Shown here: in pieces, positions 1 to 12,100 of the stretch
Numbering within the stretch: position 1 is the first letter of the stretch
Layout of the letters: each line of letters begins with the position of its first letter
Assembly (NCBI GenBank): GCA_040954595.2
Contig: CM082587.2
Coordinates: forward strand, 248,001 to 312,000
From: Balanoglossus misakiensis
Taxonomy: Eukaryota > Hemichordata
DNA length: 64,000 nt
Reading direction: 5' to 3'
Made by a program: the position numbers and the translations under genes
The notes under the pieces: generated by a model
The model's database searches: none
Seen by the model: only the letters and a program-made list of their open reading frames with translations
What the model was told of the DNA's origin: nothing

Positions 1-3000
1 TGATCTCAAACAAAATCACTAAACTGGCTGGGATGTTGTAGTGGCCAAAGCATTCTGCCAAAGGTAAAAGAAGATCTGTACCAGAATACAGATAAAACTT
101 TCAAATCATTTCAGAATCAACAGGTGGTTAAATGAAGGTGATGTACAAGTGCCACAGTGTATACTGGATCAAAATTAAAGGGATGTAAAATGGATAGGAA
201 ATACTTGGACGTTATAAAAGTGTACGGATATCTCAAACATTCTCTTTATTCACCTGTTGCTATGCTGATGCTGACAGTAAGCTAAACAGTGCCTGGTAAC
301 GAAGATGTATTACATATTAATTCTAACTAAACACAATGTTGAGGTGTTTGAAAAATGAATTCAATACCGCACAGGGTCTCACAAATTAGATTAGGCAACA
401 CAATACATGCACAGATTTGCATGGCTGATGAAACTGAAAAAGTAGTGATTGGGTTTCAGTCGCTCTACTGTTCAAAAAGAAAACCCCAAAAGACCAGGGG
501 CAAGCTAATTTAGAAGAGAATTTCTGAGGGTAAAAATATTTCATGAATATAAATGGAGGGTGCAGGTTTTTAAACAATGAACCATGTCTTGCAAAAGCGT
601 CTTTTTGTTCTTGCTCATGAAAAATAAGTGATCCCAATCTAATTCAATGTATGACCTTTGACCTAGTCATAAACTACACACCTCCACATTCTTTGCGTGC
701 ACGTGAGAAAACCAATGCCTCACAACAAATTATCTGCAGAACTCTGTGGTGCGATCTACAGAGATGCATCAAATATCTGTCTCTTGACATGCTGAGTGAG
801 TGATGCCTGTACAAATATGAATGTCTTGGCCATTTATAGCTGGGAAAATCTTCCTATAAATTTACACATTTCTTTTTCTCCCACGCTGCATGACATAAAT
901 GTTCCCACCACAACGACTACATTTAGGATTCTCCTTGCCCCATTTCTGTTCACAGCTTAAATTATTACCCAGTGATGACCATAAGCACTTAGGAGTAACT
1001 TGTCTTGTCCATTAGGGTGTGGACATACACATGGCTGAGTCATCTGTTCTGTTGTACTACCGCCATTAACACCAACCATGGCCCAGTGCTCAGTAACAAT
1101 ACAAACTATAATTTATAATCCTTTCATTAAACTCTACCACCCCTGCAGAATGATTGGCAAAATTCTCCCATGAACGTGGACCAGCAGCCACAAGTAGCTG
1201 CTAAACACCTGTGGAAAGATAGCTATTTATGGGAAAGTAAAAAAGGGAGGTCTAGAAACTGTTTCAACCATTGATCTGGCCATGTACCATCTTATTTGCA
1301 TATCATACGATCACACTGGAAAAACAACTGGAGTTTTTATTTTCCATATCTCTACACTGTCTCTTGATGTCATTATTTGGATCATTAACCTACTTGGCAA
1401 GAAGTAATGAACTGTGATTTTTGCATGAAAAGTATGTAAGATCAAAAAGATAAAAGAAGACTAGAACTCTTTATGTAATAATTCTCCAGCTGGTTGATTC
1501 AATTTCTTTCAATTTCCTCACGGTCACTTGAAGCATAACGAAACAGCTGAGAACAGCATGTGTGTTCTGAGCACAATTGGCACTTAATTAATATGCGTGT
1601 GTATCTATCTGCTTAATTGGTGACCTGAGAGATTAGACATATTGCTACTGCCACCATATTTAAACAGGGATATTTATATACACAGTTATGTTTTTTATCC
1701 AAACAACCATCCATATATACATACATACACAAACACATAACAACCCATCCACCGATGTAATCCAGTTTCCATTTCCAGGTCATGACGGCACTCGCAACAA
1801 AAATCAATAAAGTCAATACTTTGAACTGGAAGGCCGACTTCAGTGTGTGATAAACAAACTAAGACCACATCATATTTAATCACTATGTATCATAATGATT
1901 TCATGAAAAAGTACAAGTCTAGACTTGCTATTCAATAGTCTGATGTCAAAGCCATCTATTATGACATCACACCTCTAGTTAAGTACAAATATACTCATTC
2001 CATGCTTTTTCATCTTCATTCATTGAGGGTATTGCGAGTGAAATTCATTGAACTGAATATTAAAGATATCAAAATAACGGTTCTACAATACACGACAAAT
2101 CTCATCACTCTTCTTTATTAAGGTAGAATTGACAACATGGTCAACAATGACAAAGATGCTGAAAGCATGTTAACTTACTGTCTGAATAAGTTACAGACAA
2201 GTGGATGCTTGGTAACTTCCTGTTTTTCAAGGAGTGGTTCACCAAGGCCAATTTTTACAAATATGCAAGCCTTTGGTTGTTATTCAGGAAGAGCCATTAT
2301 TGCCATTCACAACTTGCTCAATGCTTTTCAAAATTAGACAAAAAATAATGATGGAATTTGCTTTCTAGGGCTTCATCAACTTAACGCATTTTGATTCATG
2401 CGAAAAAAAGGTGCTTCTTTCTCTCTCTCTCTCTGAAGGTTCAGTCGAACTTTAACCACGGCATATTTGAATTGTTAGACACATTGATTCTTTAATACAG
2501 TAGGTCACATGCAGGATTTCATCGACGACGACGCCATTGTCGTTGTTAGAATTTGTGGGAATGTCAAGTGTAATTAATGTACAGGTGAAAGGGCCACACC
2601 CAGGGATCAATGAAATCGAGACACGCATATCACCAAAAGAGTCTATAACGATTCAGGTATAATATTGAGCACTTTGAAAACCCGAATTTTCCCGCCCAGC
2701 GCCACACGAGTAGCTATATGGTTGGTTACCGATGATAGACAGAAAAGGTAGGCCTCGATGTCGACGAATCTAGGCACGGTACGACAATCGCGTCATCGTC
2801 ATCAGGGTCACAGATTCTCAATGCACGAATTACGCTACGCACTTCTATGAAACACATACGCGCATTAATTCTTGTTAAAACCGCAACTGACATTACGATT
2901 CTATTTCAGTCTGTATTAGTATATGCCTATGTAGCTAACTGTCCGATGAAATCAATTAGTTTCAGCGACTAGTAGAATGGACTGTCGCATCATGGTCTCG

Positions 3001-3514
3001 TGTCGTACTGTGTGGTCCATTAATTTCGCAAATCATGCCATTTAGTTATGGTCGCGGGTGACAAACGTAAGTGCGTCACGTTCATCGGGGGCACACACAA
3101 AAGTATTATCAGTGAAAGCATTTTTCCCCCGTCCATGTTGGCACGTTGTCAACTTTTTAAGCAAAATTAAATCCCGAACACCTGAAATATTCGCTCTAGA
3201 GTAATTAACCGATTCAAAACTAAGCAGTCCAATCATTTTACGATTCTGTCCCAAAATGTAGCTAGTTTGTTACTTCGATTACTTGCGCGTGCCAAAATAA
3301 AATAAATTGTATCAATATGACAACTAAGTGGTTTTCAAAAGCCATCAAAACACGCATAGTGTAGCGAGATCTCGAGAGCAATAGCCGATCCGATCCGGGC
3401 CGGGCCTGGCCTTTGTGCAAACAAACGGACAGGTAATTTTTCTGGATGGAAGGTAAATGTACATTGACATGAAAGCGACATTTATATAAAAGGTTGAAAT
3501 GTGTGGAGACTTAC
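1..3514. other. Non-coding stretch, no gene recognised
   Basis: AT-rich sequence with only short, overlapping open frames and no family motif on either strand. It lies downstream (minus strand) of the first-exon candidate at 3515-3550 and could be its first intron or unrelated spacer. A short CT run sits near 2415-2432. The stretch from 3361 to 3420 is locally GC/CpG-richer, as a promoter-proximal region would be. Nothing else can be supported. Confidence 0.5.
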
Positions 3515-3550
3515 ACGCTGGACAGATTCCTTCTCATCAACCGACGACAT
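3515..3550 (-). CDS. Candidate first coding exon of an unidentified minus-strand gene
   Basis: On the minus strand an ATG (3548-3550) opens a 12-codon frame, MSSVDEKESVQR, ending in phase 0 directly at a strong splice donor (CAGCGT followed by GTAAGT, 3509-3514). It has the look of a short N-terminal exon. I found no downstream exon of recognisable family between 3508 and the window edge, so the gene either has a long first intron and continues beyond base 1, or this is a chance ATG plus donor. The family is not recognised. Confidence 0.3.
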
Positions 3551-5926
3551 CTTCGCACTTGGGTGGAAAACAGCCTTGCAGCAAGAGAAAATCCTAACCG
3601 CCGTTCACGTTGTGTGGAGAAGCTTGCCAGTGAAATGAGTTCAAACTGCCACGCTTAATCGTACTCTCACTTATTTGCCTAGGCTATGATTAGCATAACA
3701 ACAAACTGAATATATATATAGAGAGAGACGGTTTCGCGAAACCCCAAACATCCGCTTTCAGAGGAAATACCAGAACGAGATGCAGTATGTTATAGCCATC
3801 ATACAATTTCCTGATGTCGGGATAATAACCTGATATGATATCGACATTTAGTGAAAATGCCTTGAGTTCCACAGTACATTGTGCACGTGAAAAGGCCTTC
3901 GTAATGCGCGGATTTATTGACATTTTCAAAGAAAATTATCCGGGGGACCAAGGCCATAAATTAAAAGTTTGAACAGTCTGGTGGTTCGGAGGAACCGTGG
4001 TAGGCTACATTCAAAGCAAATGTCGCATCTGCCATCGGGTACGTGCTGAAACTCACATTTGTGCGTCACAAGTTATGTACTCAGTTATTTTACGTTCCGA
4101 GAAACTTGCAGTTTGACTGGATAAGAATGAATCATTTTGTTTTCTTGAAGAAAGGCTCAACTTTGATCGTTGTCCCTGCAGAATTGAATCACTTGTGATT
4201 TATTGGAATGGTGACGCGTTAAGATTCAGGGAAGAGGAAGTTGCCACTGATTTCGCCTGAAATCTACATCACACTAAGATAAGGAATGGAAATGTTGACT
4301 GATACATCTGTTGACGTGGAAACGATATTTACAGTTTTCATTTTGCGCACAAATTTGAGAGAGATGAGCCGTTGACCAGACTGACAGTGTACATTGTTTA
4401 TTCTCAGTTCTTGAACAGCATGAGCAATAACAAGCATTTTCGAAGTACGGGTAAATAATTATTGTTGAGCCACGAAAAAAAATAGTATGACTGTCAATGA
4501 TATAAAACTTTATGTCACTTTATGCATAGAGTAATCCTGGATGGAAAATTGGTAATGTGACTTGAATCAATTGCAGCCAACAAATAATAAGGTAGATCAA
4601 TAACAACATGATGAGTGACAAGCAATTCATAGCCAAGACTGTAGACAGAGGCCACTCACATTCATGCATACTCACAAATTTAGTTTCTTCAATGGAACTT
4701 TAATTCATTTTTGTTTCGTTCAAATTTTTCAAAACAGCTGTCTAGATTTCTTTAAAGTAACAGTCACAGTTGGGGATGAAAAATAAACTCTGACAGAAAC
4801 GAAAGAAGACACTAAGTTGATCAGTTGTGTAAGAGAACATTCAAACTTGATTGATAGCACGTGTCATTGCCAACATCAAATTTGGACACAGGAAATTTAC
4901 ATTTACAGTCATTTCAAAACGAAAAACTGCATGAATATTCAAAGTTTTATATATGGCCCTAAAATACTTTCAGCAACATAATGCATAATTTTTCATTGAC
5001 ATTTTTGTTTAATTTTGTAATGCTTAATATTGTGTGTTGATGTTGACGTATAAATTGTTCACAGGAACTTACTAATTCTTCATACAGAAGTTAAAAAAAT
5101 TTGCTACTATATTCGGGGCATGTTTTTGAAGGACTTATCTACTTGAAATACACAATAAAACAAGCATATCACATTTATATACATCTATGTGGTTAGATAC
5201 ACGTTTAGTCAGAGGTATAAATCATTTGCTAAATTCTGCTGTTGTGGGTGATAAGGTCGATCCAATCTCCCTCCCTCCACTTCACTCCAATGCAAAGAGC
5301 TCACCCCTATCCTACATAGTGTGCCCACCAAGGCATTTTAAGTTACAATGACACTTAAGGACCAGCTCATGTCGTAGTAGGGAGGTCTACTTTGATAGAT
5401 TCTAATTAATGACTTCTCCATTTTCAAGTTAATATAAATAAAAATACATCAATGAAAATTCCATCAGAAAGTCATAAACAAAACTGAAAACAACAACAAC
5501 ATAAAAAAACACAAAGCATTGATATTATTATTTTGAGGTAAAGAGTGTTGTATCAACAGTGACTTGCAAAGACATTCCTAAATCAAACACACTCTAGATG
5601 TTGGTGTGTTCTCTACAAAACAAATTCTATGTATATTGATACTGTAAATTCTTTTTAATGAAATTACAACAGACTGCAGCTACAGGGAAACATACATCAA
5701 CACCAATTATTGCTTAATACCTTGATCAGACCTTGCCCCAAAAACAGAAATACAAACTTTGACAGAACTGGGGGAGAAAAAAAAAGACTGATATCAAGTG
5801 AAATATTTTGAGGAGTTTTACAATCTATATAATTTTTCTTCTCCTTGATATTTAATATGTGAATAGACTAGATTTACAATATCTGAGATGCCTTTGCTGA
5901 ACTTTGAAAAATAAATCCCTGTAGAA

Positions 5927-5946
5927 CCCCCCCCCCCCCCCCCCCC
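5927..5946. repeat. Homopolymer C20
   Basis: Twenty consecutive C on the plus strand (G20 on the minus strand). It may form a G-quadruplex or slipped structure. Its exact length is unreliable because such runs vary between individuals and sequencing runs. Confidence 0.9.
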
Positions 5947-6478
5947 TGGATATGGGTCCAACCATTTTGTTGGAAACAAGTGGTTGAACCAAAGCCTGGT
6001 GGCAAGGGGAAGGCCAAGCATCAACTTAAATTTTAGTACCATCCAACTTTACATTCAGAATTAGAAAAGTAAAAAACAACCAACATCCTATACCATAGGA
6101 ACTTTCGTGTAAGCGCAGCAAAAACACCAAAAATACTACAAAAAGTACTCATAATGATACCAAATTTGTGTGTGAGAATTTATAGTTGGTGATACAGTTG
6201 ATTTTGGAAGAAAACTATTTCACCTGCTGAATACTTCTGCTCTCTCTCTCTCCCTATTTCAAAGTGGTATAAACTCATGGTCTGTGTTCGTACCACTTAC
6301 AGGACGGGGAAGTTAGCCATGCACATTCAAAATAGAGGACATTTGGTAAAACATGTATGAAGTAGTACTGGTATGAATCTCAAACTAATTTTATATTGCA
6401 AATTTTCCCACTAACTGTGCCAATGTTTTCAATCTCATTTTTGTTCTTAGATCAGACAAGGGCATCCTCCACAACATT

Positions 6479-6528
6479 TCCATAGAAAACAATGGGTTTG
6501 GACTGAACCATAGTGGTGAAGGGGTTAA
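6479..6528 (-). repeat. Fragment of a TTAA-bounded dispersed repeat
   Basis: Read on the minus strand from the TTAA at 6525-6528, about 45 bases match the left part of the element at 44549-44645 with few differences (TTAACCC, then CACCACTATGGTTCAGTCC, then CCATTGTTTTCTA). Only one end is clear here; the other end is lost or diverged. Confidence 0.6.
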
Positions 6529-9146
6529 GACAATATATACTTGATTAGAGTAAACCATTTTTAAAATACTTATTTGCTCATACTTTGTGTGGAGGGGGGA
6601 GGCATGTTCTAAAACCATGTTCAATGATGGACAATATGATTATGTTAGTTGTTTTTTTTTACAAATAAGAAATATTCATGTGAATTCGTTTATATTATGT
6701 GTAAAATTCATTAACCAGTGACAGTCTGTTGGGAAGGGTCACAGCCATTGTTAAAGTCGGGAACGTTGTTTGTGGTAGAGAGCAGACAAACAAGAAAATA
6801 ACTGTGTACTCTACAAACTGACCTGCTGTAAAAGTCAAAGCCATTATGACACTAAAATCTCAAAGGCAAGCAGCCTTCCATTTAAATTAAGAAAAAAAAA
6901 ACTGATCTTTTTGTGACTTTCTGTACAGAAAAAATCTTTGCCATAAAAACATTTTTGCAAGCCAGAAATATCAAATTTATCAACAAAAGGCAAACCATTA
7001 CATTTGGGAGCTTAAATTTGTGGTTATGGTATGACTGTGATTTTAAATGAAGTGTGACTCGTGAGTAGAATTGTTAATACACAAAGACAGTCAAGGTGAC
7101 AATGTTACAAAAATACATGTAGTTCTATATCAGAAATCTTAGCACTACAAGAAATATCACAGAATTCTCAATTATTTCACCCGAACATTTCAGGATGCTG
7201 CCAAACACACAATGCTGTTCAAGTCAGTCATTGTGTTTATTTGTCATTTTCCCCCTAAAGTACAACTGAACAGAAAAAGCCATGGTGAGCAAATCCACAA
7301 ACCTATCTTTCCAGGTTAAGAATTTTTATATATCAGAAGTTAATTTTTCACAAACTCGGCTATCAGACTGGCAATTTGCTTTTACTTTAAATCCCAGAGG
7401 AAAGCGAGGTCTTAAAAATGATGGTTTTGTTTGAAAGTACTAGATAAGAATAATTTGCACACCTCAGAAAAAGATTGAATGATCATGCAAAGCTGATCTG
7501 ATACTTTGTCATGCATTTCAGACTCATGGGTGGTGTCAGTATGATGGCTGAGATCATTTTTTTTATCGCATTTGGCAGTGTGATTCATGACTAGAATTTT
7601 GGTATCTCTCCCTATTTCTATATGAATGATCCATAATAAATAACAATGGCTAATCTTGGGGAAGTCTTAATTACAGTGATTTAATTATAACTATACATGA
7701 AAATGGTTGGTAAGAATTTTTCCATTCAAACAGCACAGGTGTGAATACGGTTATATTCAGATTACAGACAGAAATAGCAAAGACTAGCACTATGTAAGTA
7801 GGAAGCCTTCATTTCCATATGTAACTAAATTGTTGGTGAATTTTGGAAAGAAAATTCAACCCGCAAACAAACTATATTTTAATAGTGTTCAATTAAGCCC
7901 CTTTATTTCTCATATCTGCATAGCTCATCAACACATAAATTACAGAAACAAAAAAAAATCCTTTGTCATTATCAAATAATACAAAATATATCAAATGGTA
8001 GGCAATTTTGAATGTCCACTAAAATAACTTTTTTGTTTTGTTTTTTCCCCCCCGTTCAGTTTTTACATGGTAAATAAAAGAAAGTTGGTCTTGATTAAAA
8101 ACTCTCCTTACTAGAGTTTCAAATTGTTGCAATATGATAGAAAATTGATATTTTGCATTGTCTCTGTACAGAGTTAAATTCCTGCAATGTTGTGAAATTA
8201 CTAAATTTGACCATCTCCCTCTTGAACGGGAACTGTTTAACTCCATTAGTGTACACATACACGGCTGTACGGTCTGTCAGTCTTTTGAAGTGGAATACAT
8301 ATCCTCAACTTGATAGCACATTGGTCAGACGAAGAGAAGCTGGCCACTCTGTACTGGTTACCATCTTCTTGTTGGATCACACAAGATGTTTTTTATTTTT
8401 CAGAATGAAACATTCCAAGAGAATACTTTTTCCATCGTGGGCCAGTAAACAACTCATGCCACAGGAGTCTCAGTCTGGAACAGCTTTACTTGGATGGAGG
8501 GTTGTGTTTGTCAAAAATCTAATCAAATGCCAATTCATTCTGACACAAGGAAGTTACTCGAAAACTTCACAATTGCTACATAGTGCTAATTTCAAGAATG
8601 AAAAGTGAAATCAAAACCTGTTTAGACATCCATCTGTTCATGATTGCAAACACGGATGCAAATTTGAAGTACATTTACAGTTACATCCCATTTAAAGATT
8701 TTCTATTCTGAAGTCTTTCTTTTAAATTCAATTTCCTCAATCACTGAGATTCAAATCCATTAAATGCATCTATTACCATTAGCGGCAGTGGTAGAAAAAA
8801 ACAATACACACATAAATCCATTCTATACAGTCCATTATGTCCACCATTGGCAGAGCATTTTGCGGCATAAGGTTTTCCCCAAGCTGGGATAACAACAGTC
8901 TCTCTCTGTTGACAACAAAACTTGGAGAAAGAAAACACACTGTTTGGCTGTCCAACTACAATAAACAGCCCATCATCTGTGGAGAGAAAAGTCACCTGCA
9001 AATTGCTTCTTTTTGTTGCTGTTGTCCTGTTTTTTTAAATTTGGCATTGGATTTTGTTTTCCTCAAGCAAACATGGAAGTTTATATTGCACAGGCACTGT
9101 AAGTTTGCAGCAGACACGCACAGAGTAAAAGAGGTATAATACGGCA

Positions 9147-12100
9147 TCACAATGTCTCTTCAAATGTTGCCATGATGTCACTTTGTCGATTCATGTCAAT
9201 AGCACCAGCCATCTGAAAAAAAACCCAAAGAGAATGAAAAGTCAGTTTCATCATATTTAAATTACAATAAAAAGATCCTAGTGTTCTCTCCAGTATTAAA
9301 ATAGAATGGCAGGACATCCACCATTCCAATCAATCCTGACCCTTACTACCAACTTTGTATCCTCTTCAGATTACATGTTGTATATGGATATTATTGCAGA
9401 AGAGAAAACTCACTGCTTCACGTTTACGCCTTGCTTGTTCCTTTCTTCTTTCCCTTTCAATTATGGATTGTTGTTGTTGTTTTTGGAGAGATTCTTGCTG
9501 AACCTGCCTGGCCTTCTCTAAGGCATCATCTTCTTCTTTTTCCCTGATGAGAAGAAACAAATCACTGTCAATGACAATCCCTCCAAAACAACATTTTTCA
9601 CAAATTTTTTAAATTGATTTGCAGAGTGATTGATGGTTTTAATTAACACATAAATATAATTCCTTTCAAATTCGTCAAAACCCAAAGTAAATATAGATTT
9701 CAACATCTTCTGGTATATGTATTTCTAACAGACTACAGCAACCCACAGATAAGTGTTTTCACCATGAAATCTAAACAAAGCCAATCTGGGTAACAATACC
9801 TTTGTCTTTCCCTTTCTTGACGTATTCTTTCTCTTTCAGCATACTCCTTCTGTTGTTTTCTCATTTCTTCCTGAGCTTGTAGGGCACGTTGCTGAAATCA
9901 TAACAGTACATCACTCAGATATCACACACACTCACAAGACATTGTTTTCCAGCCTTACCTTAGTGCTTATGCACTAGTCTACTGATGCAATTTACAACCA
10001 AACATTGAGACATTATCCTAAAAATTACATTATCTACACAACCTGGAACAATTCTGATGAGAGTGCAAGACACAGAGACACTCGCACAAATCTGTTCCAC
10101 CCAGACAGATGCAGACACTCATTTCTAACTGACTGACACACGCGCTCAAATCACACACAAATACACACGTGCACTCGCACACACACACTCACACATACGT
10201 AAACTTCAAAGCTAACACTCACCCTCTCATCTTTCTCCTTTTTCTGTTTCTTGAAAAGTTCAAACGTTTTCTCTGAGGAATGTACTTGTGGTATGGTTCC
10301 ACCAAATGGACTGTTTGCAGCCGACTTGGCCAGATTTGACCAGGATCCAACATTACGAATTTTGAAGTCCTGAAACAAGAGGACAAAATTGACATACATT
10401 GAATATGAGCTCAAGACACAGTAACAGTTGCAGTCAATTCTGCAGGTTTATTCTCCATTTCAGGTGTTGGTCACTATGAAAGTACAGTGGCATTAACACT
10501 TTGTGCCGTGTCGCATGAACCCATACCTGCAGCATCAGGCAGAACAACACCCACCCTTTAAGTGTGTTAGAGTAGCTCATTCTAATAAAATTTTATCACC
10601 AGAACATTGAAAAGGTGTGCTCAAAGCTGTAAGTGCTAATTAAAGTAAAGATATTTAACTATTCATTTTTTGCATGGGACAATTCTACACTTTCCTTGAG
10701 TTTAATCCGTAGGTAGGCCATTGAGGGACTATACCCTGCTTTCTTCTACATACCCACTTGAGACACTTCTGTCATTTTGTCAGAACCATTTCACACTAAT
10801 CATTTCAAGGGCAAGTAAAGTCTGACATTACTTTCACCATAAAATGTGTTTATTTGAACAAAGAGTGAAAGGTATTCTATTTGTCAACCAAGTAAAACAG
10901 GCTTATCTTTATGTAGTGTCACAACAGCTTGGATACTGAAATATGACAAACACAACTCTGACAGACCTAGATATTGAAAAAGGCATGTGTCCAGACTGCA
11001 GTGCCTGAATGTAGAAAAAATATGTAATTAAGGAAAGTCTTATGAACAACTCACCTTTTTCTGATGCGGGTGCTTGATCTCACCCATCTTTTTCTGAGCA
11101 TCCGTGTTTGCTTGAACTGGTATGGCTCCAACAGAGAATGACACGGCTGAAATCAGAAGACAGACAGTAAGACATGTAATCCTGTATCTAGCACAGCAAC
11201 TAATCCAATTGCCTGTTCACCATGCAAGTTAGGAAAACATGCAGAATTACTATAAGGTTAAAATTGGATACTGTGCCAAAAACAAGGATGTAGAAATTAC
11301 GCTCCATAACCTGCAGAAACACACTGCTGTAACTGAAAAAAATGTTGACTGTGAGGCAGTAGTTGAATGGATAATACTGTTGCCACACTCTGCAATGAAG
11401 GTCAACTATAAAATTGTGAAGTAGTGCACTTGGATGTAAACAGTGTTTGTGTACATGTGACTCTTGAGCCAAAAGTCAAAGTTTTACTTCAAACACAGCG
11501 GTGATGATGAACTTCTCTGGAATGCTGTCAAATTAAAATAAATAAAGACGGTTTTATTTGAAGAGAGTCAGTACACAGTCCCACCAACAAGTATGAAGGC
11601 TTATCAAGGACAGATTTCATAACTGCAATGTGGGGTCAAGACAGGAAATGATTGCAAAAGACAGCCTACACAAAAAGGTTCAAAAGGTGCGGCATTTATG
11701 GACAGCCACAAACCAAGGAGACAGACACTGACACGCCTTGTTTACATCTCACTTCAACAAACATTGCACTACCTCTCCTCAAGCACATGCCATGGGTCTT
11801 GAAACAGTCAAATTAAACAAGGCTAATATTTGTCTTACCAAAGCTATCAAATGTTGTAAAATTTACTTTCTGGGGGTTAGCAGGCAACTTCATTTGTGTG
11901 TGTGTGCTCTGCGTAGCAACTGAAGTATTTCACAAAGACTAGACACTTGCATTGTACTGACACTCCTTTTCATGGTACCGGCACAACAGCACTGATAAAA
12001 ACAGAAATCGGTCACGTTTTGGACACCATTGTAGTCAAAAAGTACAATGTGATTGCAAGGGACTGATCAGAATTACACAACTAATGCTGGGACGTGCGGA

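Larger units (their letters stand above)
3551..9146. other. BET 3' flank: probable 3' UTR then spacer
   Basis: No conserved coding exon is visible over 5.6 kb. The part nearest 9146 should be 3' UTR of the BET gene (minus strand). Minus-strand AATAAA signals (read as TTTATT) occur at 7902-7907 and 7236-7241, so the transcript may end near 7.9 or 7.2 kb. The stretch also contains a run of 20 C at 5927-5946 and a dispersed-repeat fragment at about 6479-6528, described separately. A 151-codon plus-strand open frame at 8153-8608 has no recognisable domain and lies antisense to the probable UTR. Confidence 0.4.

Noticed and set aside
8153-8608. 151-codon plus-strand open frame
   Set aside because: No domain, no splice logic, and it lies antisense to the probable BET 3' UTR in AT-rich sequence where such frames arise by chance.
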